Below are positions 24,688 to 33,962 of a stretch of 64,000 nucleotides of DNA, piece after piece. The position numbers were made by a program, and so were the translations under genes. The first letter of the stretch is position 1; every line of letters begins with the position of its first letter. The DNA lies in contig NZ_AP025463.1 in assembly GCF_024347335.1 (NCBI RefSeq), positions 1,798,001-1,862,000 on the forward strand, given 5' to 3'. The stretch comes from Vibrio celticus. GTDB lineage: Bacteria; Pseudomonadota; Gammaproteobacteria; Enterobacterales; Vibrionaceae. The notes under the pieces are model-generated. The model made no database searches, was not told the origin of the DNA, and was given only the letters and a program-made list of their open reading frames with translations.

Positions 24688-27600
24688 CTAGTCTTTCGAC
24701 ATGCAGTTTAGATTCAACAGCATCAATTCACGCAGTGCTACTGAGAACTTAGCAAACTCATGAACAGAACCCACTTTGAATTCGTTTAAGATGCTTTCCC
24801 AACGATGTAGAGAAACAGAGTTACTTTCCATCCAGTCATCAAGCGCTTTAATCACATCGATGTCTGAAGCACAACCACAGTTAAGTACTTGGCCAGTTAA
24901 CTGACGTTGCTGCCAATCCAGATCTTCTCTGAATGCTGCACGCGCCAGTGCTTGCCAGTTGTTGTCTACAGCTTGGCTATTGATTTGCTTCAAGAACCAG
25001 TGCAGTGACAAACGGTCGCCAAGGTTGAAGTAAAGCTTAGACGCTTGTTGTACTGTTTTACCTGTTTCACGAGCTACTGTGGATATATCCAGTGCTGAGT
25101 ACAGGCTAGACAAACGAGCCACTGAATTAGCCAACTCAGCGTTTACACCTTGGTCAATCCAAAGTTGAGCCATTGCTTGATGCTCCTCTACTTCTGAAGC
25201 TACTAGGTTTTCGTCCAGTTTTTCAGTAATCGCAGCCACATCACCTTGGTAAAGCTCAATTAATGCATTCACTGACTGTTTACCGGTACGGTTTCTTAGC
25301 AACCAGCGAGCTAGACGACGAAGCGTACGACGTACATGGTAAAGCAATTCGTATTGAGCTTCAGAACTTGAGATGTTGTCCAGTTCACGAATGCTCTTCA
25401 ATACCTTACCCAAACCGTAGATTTCACGTGATGCCGCGTAAGCATTCGCAATATCAACGATATTTGCGCCCGTCTCTTCTTGCAAGCGAGTCACGAAGTT
25501 ACAGCCCATCTCGTTAACCATTTGGTTAGCAAGCGCAGTCGCAATGATCTCTGCACGCAGTGGGTGGTTATCCATGTGTTGAGAGTAGTTACGGCGTAAC
25601 TCTGTTGGGAAGTATTGCATCAATTGTTGAGTATGGAACTCATCATTCGCAATATCATCACTCACAAGATCTTCTTTTAGAACCATTTTACCGTAAGCGA
25701 TCAATACTGATAGCTCTGGTCTTGTTAGTGCTTGACCTTGCTTCTCACGCTCTAGCAGCGTTTCGTCATCTGGGATGTATTCCAAACCACGGTCTAAATA
25801 CCCTGCTTTTTCCATAGTGTGGATAAAGCGGATTTGCTCTTTCACTAAGCCAACACCTTGATGCTCAGTAACAGAAATAGACTCAGCTTGGCAGTAAGCG
25901 TCGTCTAGTACGATTTCGCCTACTTCGTCTTCCATAGATTCAAGAACTTGGTTACGTTGCTTAACGGTTAGATCACCATTAGACACCAAGCCATTCAAGA
26001 AGATCTTAATGTTAACTTCGTTATCCGAGCAATCTACACCGCCAACGTTATCAACAAAGTCAGTATTAACTCGACCGCCCGTTAGAGCGTATTCAATACG
26101 ACCCAACTGAGTCATACCCAAGTTACCACCTTCACCAACAACCTTAGCTTTCAGGTCACGGCCGTCGATACGTAGCACGTCATTGGCACGGTCACCCACA
26201 TCGGTATGGGTCTCACTAGAAGACTTAACGTAAGTACCAATACCGCCGTTCCAAAGTAGATCAACCTTCATAGACAAGATCGCTTTGATCAAGTCATTGG
26301 GTGCCATTGATGCTTTCTTGGTGCCCAGCATTTTCTGAATTTCAGGTGTTAGAGAGATAGACTTCGCTCGACGAGAGAAGATGCCACCACCCTGAGAAAT
26401 CAGCTCTTTATTGTAATCTTCCCAGCTTGAGCGAGGCAGATTAAACAGACGGTCACGCTCTACCCAGCTTGATGCTGATTCTGGATTCGGGTCAATGAAG
26501 ATGTGCATGTGGTTAAACGCAGCTTGTAAGCGAATGTGCTTAGATAGCAACATACCGTTACCAAATACGTCGCCTGCCATATCACCTACACCAATTGCAG
26601 TGAAGTCTGTGCTTTGACAGTTGATACCCATTTCGCGGAAGTGACGTTTAACCGATTCCCAGCCACCTTTCGCCGTGATACCCATGGCTTTGTGGTCGTA
26701 ACCGTTAGAGCCACCCGATGCAAACGCATCACCTAACCAGAAGTTGTACTCTTCAGCTACTGAGTTCGCTAGATCTGAGAATGTCGCGGTGCCTTTATCG
26801 GCAGCAACAACCAAGTAAGGGTCATCTTCATCGTGACGAACAACGCTCTTAGGTGGGATAACCTCACCTTCAATGATGTTGTCTGAAACGTCTAGCAATG
26901 CACGGATGAAGCGCTTGTAACAACGTTGGCCTTCAGCAAAGATCTCGTCTCGGCCAGACATCATGTGTTGACGCTTACAAACGAAACCACCTTTAGCGCC
27001 AACCGGTACGATAACCGTGTTCTTAACTTGTTGCGCTTTAACTAGGCCTAGAATCTCAGTACGGAAGTCCTCTTGACGGTCTGACCAACGTAAACCACCA
27101 CGTGCTACTTTACCGCCACGTAGATGCACACCTTCAATATCTGGTGCGTAAACGAAGATCTCAAACGCAGGAACCGGCGCTGGGATATCTGGAATCTCGC
27201 TTGGTCTCATTTTCAGAGCCAACCAAGGTTTAGACTGCTTGTTCTCGTCTACTTGGTAGTAGTTAGTACGAAGCGTTGCAGTGATCATTTCCATGTAGCG
27301 ACGAATGATACGATCATCATCCAAGCTTTCTACATGATCTAATTGTTCAGTGATCTTCTTAATAAGATCTTGTTGGCCTTTCACGCTGCCCTTCAGTTTC
27401 GGGTCAAAACGCTTGCCGAATAGGCTCACTAACCCTTTCGCTAACTCTGGGTAATGAGACAATGTGTCTTCAATGTATTGTTGGCTGAATGGGAAACCAA
27501 CTTGACGCATGTAGCGAGCATAAGCACGTAAGATTGAGATTTCACGGCCAGAAAGACCAGCGCCCAATACCAAGCGGTTGAAACCATCGCTGTCTAACTC

Positions 27601-29529
27601 TCCCGCCCAAATTGCTGCGAACGCTTGTTGGAAAAGATCGCGCGCTTCGCGAAGATCGATAGTCTTATCGCTCTTGTGCAACATCGAGAAATCAAGGATC
27701 CAGTATGTCACACCATTAGTTTTACGCACTTCATAAGGTGATTCACCGATAACGCGTAGGCCGAAGTTTTCAAGCATTGGCATCACATCAGAAAGGTGAA
27801 TTGGCTCATCGCTGTGGTAGAACAACTTCAAACGAACTGCTTTAGAATCTGCCGCCTCTTCTTGAGGACGGTAGAAAAGCATACCCAATTTGTTGTCTTC
27901 ACTTAGTGCTTCTAAACGTTCAATATCCGCAACTGCAGAACCTGGCATCATGTCTTCTTTGTACGAACGTGGGAATGCACGCATGTACTCTTTCGACAAT
28001 GGAAGCCCTTTGCTCTCACCGAAGTTTGCAATGATTGATTCAGACAGGCGGTCATCCCACGTAGACGATACTTCCATTAAATTTTGCTCAATTGTTTTCA
28101 CGTCCACATCCATGTTGTTGTTATCAACACGAACAATATAGTGCGTTCTCGCCAGTGGGCTTTCAGAGAAGTAAGTTGTGAATTCAACCTCTTCTTCACA
28201 ACCAAAGTACTGCTTCAAGATGCGTTGTGTTTGGCGACGAAGCTCAGTGTTGTAACGATCTTTTGTTACGTAAACCATGCAGCTAAAGAAACGGCCAAAC
28301 GGGTCTTTGCGAACGAACAGACGCAGAAGATCGCGATCTTGCATTTGTACTACGCCAGTACCCACTTCAAGTAACTCTTCTTCTCGAGCTTGAAGCAATT
28401 CATCACGTGGGTAGTTTTCAAGAATGTTGTGCAGTGCTTTGTAAGAGTATGAACCCTCACGGTAACCACTCGCGTCTAAGATTCGGTCTACTTTCTCACG
28501 AACAAGAGGAATCGTTTCAACGGTTTGGTTATAAACAGCAGACGTGTAAAGACCAGTAAAGCGGTGCTCACCAATGACCTTACCGTTCTTATCGAACTTC
28601 TTAATACCGATGTAATCGTTGTAAGCTGGGCGGTGAATGCGTGAAGCCGTGTTGCCCTTGGTTACAATAAGTACATAAGGCTTTTTCGCTTCAAGGCGTG
28701 CCGAATCAGAAAACTCAGACAACTTAACGTTACGTACACGATCTGAATTCGCAAACAAACCAAGACCTTGCTCCTTGGTCGGTTGCAGTTCAGTGTCGCC
28801 GTTAACTGAAACTAGGTCATATTCCTTATAACCCATGAATGTGAAGTTGTGTTCACCTAACCAACGAAGAAAAGCCAACGTTTCATCAAAGCGCTGGCCG
28901 TCTACTGGAATGGTCTCTTTTTGCTGTTCAACTTGATTGGTCACTTCTTCAAGTCTTTCAACCATCTTCAACCAATCGTTCACGACTAAGCTCGTGTCGG
29001 TAAATATATCCAGCAGTTCCGTTTTAAGCGCTGTCATTTCAGCTTTGCTGCTAAGACGGTCAACTTCTATATGGAAAAGCGATTGGAATGCACCTTCGTT
29101 ATTGCTAACACCGACAACACTGCCCTTATCTGAGCGAGAGATTTGTGTTGGGTTATGAAGCATAAGGTGAGAAGAAAGGTCTAGGCGAGTCAATGCCATT
29201 TTTACAGAATCAACAAGGAATGGGCTGTCTGGAACGACTATCTCAACGATAGTGTGAGTAGACTGCCAACCTTGACGACTTACCGTCGGGTTGAAAACGC
29301 GTACAGAGATTTCGTCGGCTTTCTTTTCATTGATGTGATGCCATAAGCTAACTACAGCACCATATAAATCGGATTCGTTTCTCTGAGTCAGATCGTCGTG
29401 AGAAACGTTACTAAACAAGTGTTGAGCAAGTTGAGTTACGAGAGGTCGATGAGCAAGGTCAAGTTTGTCTTGAATCAGCTTGTAAACTTTTTCAAGTAAA
29501 ACTGGAACCACAGTTTCACGTGCGGTCAT
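24688..29529 (-). CDS. NAD-specific glutamate dehydrogenase, large 180-kDa class
   Basis: A 1613-residue enzyme that oxidatively deaminates glutamate to 2-oxoglutarate, supporting amino-acid catabolism. Length and sequence fit the 180-kDa NAD-GDH class. The catalytic core includes ARGGLRWSDRQEDFRTEILGLVKAQQVKNTVIVPVGAKGGF (glutamate-binding lysines) and a Rossmann part with GEGGNLGMTQLGR. Long N-terminal ACT-like regulatory regions precede it. The frame is open five codons further upstream only from an ATT; the ATG at 29527-29529 has GGAG 9 bases before it. Confidence 0.95.
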   Translation of the reverse strand: MTARETVVPVLLEKVYKLIQDKLDLAHRPLVTQLAQHLFSNVSHDDLTQRNESDLYGAVVSLWHHINEKKADEISVRVFNPTVSRQGWQSTHTIVEIVVPDSPFLVDSVKMALTRLDLSSHLMLHNPTQISRSDKGSVVGVSNNEGAFQSLFHIEVDRLSSKAEMTALKTELLDIFTDTSLVVNDWLKMVERLEEVTNQVEQQKETIPVDGQRFDETLAFLRWLGEHNFTFMGYKEYDLVSVNGDTELQPTKEQGLGLFANSDRVRNVKLSEFSDSARLEAKKPYVLIVTKGNTASRIHRPAYNDYIGIKKFDKNGKVIGEHRFTGLYTSAVYNQTVETIPLVREKVDRILDASGYREGSYSYKALHNILENYPRDELLQAREEELLEVGTGVVQMQDRDLLRLFVRKDPFGRFFSCMVYVTKDRYNTELRRQTQRILKQYFGCEEEVEFTTYFSESPLARTHYIVRVDNNNMDVDVKTIEQNLMEVSSTWDDRLSESIIANFGESKGLPLSKEYMRAFPRSYKEDMMPGSAVADIERLEALSEDNKLGMLFYRPQEEAADSKAVRLKLFYHSDEPIHLSDVMPMLENFGLRVIGESPYEVRKTNGVTYWILDFSMLHKSDKTIDLREARDLFQQAFAAIWAGELDSDGFNRLVLGAGLSGREISILRAYARYMRQVGFPFSQQYIEDTLSHYPELAKGLVSLFGKRFDPKLKGSVKGQQDLIKKITEQLDHVESLDDDRIIRRYMEMITATLRTNYYQVDENKQSKPWLALKMRPSEIPDIPAPVPAFEIFVYAPDIEGVHLRGGKVARGGLRWSDRQEDFRTEILGLVKAQQVKNTVIVPVGAKGGFVCKRQHMMSGRDEIFAEGQRCYKRFIRALLDVSDNIIEGEVIPPKSVVRHDEDDPYLVVAADKGTATFSDLANSVAEEYNFWLGDAFASGGSNGYDHKAMGITAKGGWESVKRHFREMGINCQSTDFTAIGVGDMAGDVFGNGMLLSKHIRLQAAFNHMHIFIDPNPESASSWVERDRLFNLPRSSWEDYNKELISQGGGIFSRRAKSISLTPEIQKMLGTKKASMAPNDLIKAILSMKVDLLWNGGIGTYVKSSSETHTDVGDRANDVLRIDGRDLKAKVVGEGGNLGMTQLGRIEYALTGGRVNTDFVDNVGGVDCSDNEVNIKIFLNGLVSNGDLTVKQRNQVLESMEDEVGEIVLDDAYCQAESISVTEHQGVGLVKEQIRFIHTMEKAGYLDRGLEYIPDDETLLEREKQGQALTRPELSVLIAYGKMVLKEDLVSDDIANDEFHTQQLMQYFPTELRRNYSQHMDNHPLRAEIIATALANQMVNEMGCNFVTRLQEETGANIVDIANAYAASREIYGLGKVLKSIRELDNISSSEAQYELLYHVRRTLRRLARWLLRNRTGKQSVNALIELYQGDVAAITEKLDENLVASEVEEHQAMAQLWIDQGVNAELANSVARLSSLYSALDISTVARETGKTVQQASKLYFNLGDRLSLHWFLKQINSQAVDNNWQALARAAFREDLDWQQRQLTGQVLNCGCASDIDVIKALDDWMESNSVSLHRWESILNEFKVGSVHEFAKFSVALRELMLLNLNCMSKD

Positions 29530-29757
29530 AGTCACACTCCACAATTAGAATTATATTTTATTATTAGGGGGATCACTTAATCTGGTGTTTGAAACGTGCC
29601 GTTGAGCGCTTTTCTACTAACGAGTTAAGCAAAGGTAATGCATTCATTTATTGTAAAAGCATTATTGAAAAATAGTTAATTGTTTTGGAGGTGGTAAGAG
29701 GTGAAATGTTTGATTATGTGATTAAGATTCCTTTTAACTCACTAGGCACGCCAAGGT

Positions 29758-29976
29758 TTACAGAGCTTCCAACTTAATAAACTTATTTTTTTGGTCAGTT
29801 GTCAGCCTAAACTGTCCTCTAACCCCTATTTGTGTAAGAAATGGTCTGAATCGAGTTGCAGGTAACTGTAAACGTAAACCTGTTGTTGTTATCACTTGAA
29901 CTTTACTTGCCGCACCAGAATAGCTGGCTAAAAACTGCTGATATGAGATGTTAAGTTGGAAAATATAGCGATTCAT
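29758..29976 (-). CDS. DUF2835 family small protein
   Basis: A 72-residue protein beginning MNRYIFQLNISYQQFLASYSG and ending in basic strands (RLQLPATRFRPFLTQIGVRGQFRLTTD). This matches the small DUF2835 family of gammaproteobacteria, whose function is unknown. The frame is open 14 codons further up, but the ATG at 29974-29976 follows AGGTATCGT and gives the family length. A LexA-type palindrome ends 8 bases upstream of the ATG and would overlap the ribosome-binding site, so the gene may belong to the SOS regulon. Confidence 0.85.
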   Translation of the reverse strand: MNRYIFQLNISYQQFLASYSGAASKVQVITTTGLRLQLPATRFRPFLTQIGVRGQFRLTTDQKNKFIKLEAL

Positions 29977-29983
29977 ACGATAC

Positions 29984-29999
29984 CTGTATAAATATACAG
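29984..29999 (-). promoter_or_regulatory. LexA (SOS) box upstream of the DUF2835 gene
   Basis: CTGTATAAATATACAG is a perfect inverted repeat apart from the two central bases, and it fits the CTGT-N8-ACAG consensus with an AT-only centre. It is 8 bases upstream of the DUF2835 start codon on the minus strand. Confidence 0.75.
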
Positions 30000-30101
30000 T
30001 GCCAGTGTTTTTTGGCACTTTAGAATGTCTGACGGTGAAGCTGAGCTTGAAACTGAACTTAAAACTGCTCTAGCTTATCGAAAATTCGATGAACCAGAAA
30101 C

Positions 30102-30135
30102 AAAAAATCAGTGGTAGATATTCTCTACCACTGAT
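30102..30135 (-). terminator. pepN terminator
   Basis: ATCAGTGGTAGA and TCTACCACTGAT form a perfect 12-bp stem with a 5-base loop. A run of A residues on the left provides the minus-strand T-tract. Confidence 0.9.
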
Positions 30136-30179
30136 GGCCTTTCGTTATAGCAAACAGCTTATCTTATTGAGCGTTTAAC

Positions 30180-32786
30180 TTAAGCTTCTAGTGCTTTCGT
30201 CACTTTCTCAAACAAGTCTTTTGCTAGGTTGTCCATGTTCTTTAACGTCTCTAGTTCTTTTTTGATCAGAGCTTGGCGTTCATCATCGAACTTACGGAAC
30301 TTAAGTAGTGGATCAATCAGACGTGAAGCCACTTGCGGGTTGCTGCTGTTTAGCTCACGTAAGATCTCGCCAGCAAATGCATAGCCTTGACCAGACTTGT
30401 CGTGGAATTGAACCGGGTTCATGTTTAAGAATGAACCAACCAAGTTGCGAGTTCGGTTCGGGTTCTTCAAACTAAACGCTTGATGTGACATCGATGCTTT
30501 GATCACTTCAAGAGCATTGGAACTTGGGTTTGTACCTTGTAGAGCAAACCACTTATCCATAACAAGACCATCGTGTTTCCACTTGTCGCTGTAATCCGCC
30601 ATCAAGGTTTCACGACATGGTAGTTGCGCACTGTTTGCCGCACCCATTGCTGCCATTGTATCGGTCATGTTGTTTGCTTGTTGGTACATTGCAACAACCA
30701 AATCGTTACCCTGTTCTGTGTGCGCTAAGTAACTTAGGCAAACTTTACGTAGAGTACGCTTACCAATCGAATCGTGATCGATCGTGTATTCCGTTAGTGC
30801 GTTGCTGTGATAAACCGCCGCTAACTCGTCTTCAAGTTCTGCAGCTAGTGTGACTTTCATTGAGTTAAGAACCGATGCGACCGCATCAATATCAACACGC
30901 TCATACCAACCTGATACTTCATTGTGGCTTGGTAGAGAAAGCATTTCTGCAATAAACGCAGGCTCTAGTGAATCACTCAGCAGTACGCCACGGAATGCAT
31001 CAACAACAGAATCAGAAAGCTCAAACTCTTGACCCTGTTGAACCTTCTCAACATTGCTGCGGATGTACTTCGCTAATAGCATTTGACCCGCATCCCAACG
31101 AGAGAACTCATTGCGTGCATTTACCATTAGGAAGATCAGCTCTTCATCTGAATAGTTGTACTCCAGTTTCACTGGCGCAGAAAATTCACGAAGTAATGAT
31201 GGGATCGGTTGCTCTGAAACGTTTTCAAACACGAACGTTTGCTCTGCTTCTTTCACATCTAATACATTATGAACTGGCTTACTGTTACATTGTAACTCAA
31301 CAACTTCACCCGCAGCCGTGTATAACTCGATATCAAGAGGAATATGCAGAGCCTGCTTTTCCGTTTGCTCATGAGTTGGCGCTGTTACTTGGCGAGTTGT
31401 TAACGTGTACTGCTTCTTCTCTGCGTCGTACTTACTTTCAACAGACAGCGTCGGCGTGCCAGACTGGCTATACCATAAACGGAACTGAGATAGGTCGACA
31501 CCCGATGCATCTTCCATTGCCGCGACGAAGTCTTCACATGTTGCAGCCGTACCATCGTGACGTTCAAAGTAAAGCTTCATACCTTTTTGGAAACCGTCTT
31601 CGCCTAACAATGTGTGGATCATACGGATCACTTCACTGCCCTTTTCGTATACAGTCAATGTGTAGAAGTTATTCATTTCTATCACTTTTTCTGGACGAAT
31701 TGGGTGAGACATCGGACTTGCGTCTTCAGCGAATTGTGGCCCGCGAATAATACGAACATTGTTGATTCGGTTTACTGCGCGAGAGCCAAGATCAGATGAG
31801 AACTCTTGGTCGCGGAATACAGTTAAGCCTTCTTTCAAGCTCAGCTGGAACCAATCGCGACACGTCACTCGGTTACCGGTCCAGTTATGGAAATATTCGT
31901 GACCGATTACTGCTTCGATACCTAGGTAATCGGTATCCGTAGCAGTTTGGTCGTTCGCGAGAACAAACTTAGAGTTGAATACGTTCAGACCTTTGTTTTC
32001 CATCGCACCCATGTTGAAGAAATCAACGGCTACAATCATGTAGATGTCTAAGTCGTACTCTAAGTTGAAACGCTCTTCATCCCACTTCATTGAGTTAATC
32101 AAAGAAACCATCGCGTGGTTAGCTCTGTCTAGGTTGCCTTTGTCGACAAAGATTTCTAGGTCAACGTTACGACCCGATTGCGTAGTATAAGCATCACGAA
32201 GTACATCAAAGTCACCAGCAACAAGTGCAAACAAGTAAGCAGGTTTTGGGTGTGGGTCTTGCCACTTCACCCAGTGACGTCCATTTTCAGCTTCACCTTC
32301 ATCAACACGGTTACCATTACTTAATAAGAATGGATTTTCTGCTTTGTCCGCGATAACCGTGGTGGTGAATTTTGCCAATACGTCTGGGCGGTCCATGTAG
32401 TAAGTGATACGACGGAAACCTTCCGCTTCACATTGAGTACAGAAAGCACCACCCGATTTGTACAGGCCTTCAAGTGCACTGTTCCCTTCAGGATCGACTT
32501 CAGTCACGATCGTTAATGTGAATTCTTGTGGTAGATCGTTCAGTGTCAGTTGAGTTTCAGACTGCTCATACTGAGTCCACTCTTTACCTTCTACCAGAAC
32601 AGAAACCAGCTTCAAGCCTTCACCATCAAGTACTAAGGTCGAGCTATCTTTCTCTTGCTTAACACTAGACACCGCCGTAATGATGGATGCTGAATCGTAC
32701 AAATCGAAAGTAAGATCGATTTCAGAAATAGTGTGAGATGGTGATTGATAATCTTTACGATACTTGGCTTGAGGTGTATGTGCCAT
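30180..32786 (-). CDS. pepN: PepN, aminopeptidase N
   Basis: An 868-residue M1 zinc metallopeptidase that trims N-terminal residues from peptides in the cytoplasm. The GAMEN exopeptidase motif is seen in NMGAMENKGLNVFN. The zinc site HEYFH is at residues 296-300, followed by the third ligand in LKEGLTVFRD. Length and motif positions agree with E. coli PepN (870 residues). It is transcribed alone, with terminators on both sides. Confidence 0.98.
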   Translation of the reverse strand: MAHTPQAKYRKDYQSPSHTISEIDLTFDLYDSASIITAVSSVKQEKDSSTLVLDGEGLKLVSVLVEGKEWTQYEQSETQLTLNDLPQEFTLTIVTEVDPEGNSALEGLYKSGGAFCTQCEAEGFRRITYYMDRPDVLAKFTTTVIADKAENPFLLSNGNRVDEGEAENGRHWVKWQDPHPKPAYLFALVAGDFDVLRDAYTTQSGRNVDLEIFVDKGNLDRANHAMVSLINSMKWDEERFNLEYDLDIYMIVAVDFFNMGAMENKGLNVFNSKFVLANDQTATDTDYLGIEAVIGHEYFHNWTGNRVTCRDWFQLSLKEGLTVFRDQEFSSDLGSRAVNRINNVRIIRGPQFAEDASPMSHPIRPEKVIEMNNFYTLTVYEKGSEVIRMIHTLLGEDGFQKGMKLYFERHDGTAATCEDFVAAMEDASGVDLSQFRLWYSQSGTPTLSVESKYDAEKKQYTLTTRQVTAPTHEQTEKQALHIPLDIELYTAAGEVVELQCNSKPVHNVLDVKEAEQTFVFENVSEQPIPSLLREFSAPVKLEYNYSDEELIFLMVNARNEFSRWDAGQMLLAKYIRSNVEKVQQGQEFELSDSVVDAFRGVLLSDSLEPAFIAEMLSLPSHNEVSGWYERVDIDAVASVLNSMKVTLAAELEDELAAVYHSNALTEYTIDHDSIGKRTLRKVCLSYLAHTEQGNDLVVAMYQQANNMTDTMAAMGAANSAQLPCRETLMADYSDKWKHDGLVMDKWFALQGTNPSSNALEVIKASMSHQAFSLKNPNRTRNLVGSFLNMNPVQFHDKSGQGYAFAGEILRELNSSNPQVASRLIDPLLKFRKFDDERQALIKKELETLKNMDNLAKDLFEKVTKALEA

Positions 32787-32872
32787 GACGGGTTCCTTTT
32801 GATCGTTATACGTAATTATTTGTTAACTGTATATATCTAAAGGTTGAGCGCCAAGAACACAAGGGGAATATT

Positions 32873-32904
32873 AAAAAAAGGAGGCATTGTAGGAAAATGC
32901 CTCC
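32873..32904 (-). terminator. Terminator upstream of pepN (ends the 33004 gene)
   Basis: GGAGGCAT and ATGCCTCC form an 8-bp stem, with a run of seven A residues on the left acting as the T-tract of minus-strand transcripts. It lies about 100 bases beyond the stop of the periplasmic protein gene. Confidence 0.75.
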
Positions 32905-33003
32905 ATGTTTTGCTATTTTATCAATCAAATCAGAAAGGAACGGCTAAGAAATGAACTGTGTGCCATATTTTCAACGAGCCGATTTTATGGCTAAAACTCG
33001 TCC

Positions 33004-33687
33004 TTAACGTATGCGATTAAGCACCGCGAACATGTCTCCCTCTTCGCCTTGAAGCGTCAAAACATCACTGTTCAAAGTGTAACGAGTACCGTGTTCGCCG
33101 TTCTCGTAAAGTAGAACTAATTGGTCGCCCTCGGTGTAATACACACCCCGACGAATGACTTCTCCCCCTTCTTCATCGGACACTCGGAACATGAAGATAA
33201 AATCTGGTTGAAGTACTAAATCCATTTTTTGAATGTTACTCGCACGCAAATCGCTTCCAGACAGTTCGGCGCTTGACCATATTCCAGCTAGGGCGTTAGG
33301 CAAGGCTTTGGTGAACATAACACCGTTAAGATTCAGCATATTATGATTACTGCTGTACGCATAAACCTGAGGCTCAGAAGTATTCAAACCCAAAATAATG
33401 GTGTCTTCATTGGCGTTATACAAACCTTCCCAATGATCCACACTGTAGTCTTTCTTTTGGATATCGATAGTGAATGAGTAATTTGAATCGAGAGTGAGTT
33501 TGATTGCTCTAAAGTTTTCAGTGCCTTGCTCAGGATCTGGATTCATCAAATACCAATCGCCAAGCAATAGAGGAAGGTCAAAATGAGATAGATTACTATC
33601 ACTTTTTGATTCTTGGCTGTTCGAAGCGACCTCGCTCCCAAAAGCAACAAAACTTAAACAAGATAAAATTAGTAGAATCCATTTCAT
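33004..33687 (-). CDS. Hypothetical exported protein with two lipocalin-like repeats
   Basis: A 227-residue protein with a signal peptide (MKWILLILSCLSFVAFGS). The mature part seems to contain two similar beta-rich halves, opening with LLGDWYLMNP and LAGIWSSAEL, a pattern reminiscent of lipocalin-like or copper-chaperone-like barrels. The frame is open 11 codons upstream, but the ATG at 33685-33687 has GAGGGGG at good spacing and starts the signal peptide. No specific family was recognised. It lies between prc and pepN with its own terminator. Confidence 0.78.
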   Translation of the reverse strand: MKWILLILSCLSFVAFGSEVASNSQESKSDSNLSHFDLPLLLGDWYLMNPDPEQGTENFRAIKLTLDSNYSFTIDIQKKDYSVDHWEGLYNANEDTIILGLNTSEPQVYAYSSNHNMLNLNGVMFTKALPNALAGIWSSAELSGSDLRASNIQKMDLVLQPDFIFMFRVSDEEGGEVIRRGVYYTEGDQLVLLYENGEHGTRYTLNSDVLTLQGEEGDMFAVLNRIR

Positions 33688-33890
33688 ACGCGCCCCCTCG
33701 TTTTCTTTAAGCTTAGGCACGTAATGATTAGAAAGCGAAAAAATATGATCTAAGTCACTAAATTTTAAGTGCGAAGTAACTTAAATGTCATTATCCAACG
33801 CAAAACAGAGCTAAATCACCCTGAATATTGATTGTTATTTGCGCCAACCTAAACGGTTACAATCAGATATTTCTGTCAAATCATAGACAC

Positions 33891-33919
33891 AAAAAAAGCG
33901 AGCCTAGGCTCGCTTTTTA
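33891..33919. terminator. Bidirectional terminator after prc
   Basis: AAAAAGCGAGCC and GGCTCGCTTTTT form a perfect self-complementary hairpin with A and T runs on both sides. It lies 45 bases after the prc stop. Confidence 0.88.
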
Positions 33920-33962
33920 AATTTTGCGTCTTGAAACAATCACCTTTTAACAGGCGTTTGCT

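Noticed and set aside
24473..24691. 72-codon open frame upstream of pyrD on the plus strand
   Set aside because: It runs through the pyrD promoter, PurR box and the glutamate dehydrogenase terminator, and has no ribosome-binding site.
30968..31750. 260-codon open frame on the plus strand
   Set aside because: It is antisense to pepN, which is fully supported by motifs and length; its translation is low in coding character.
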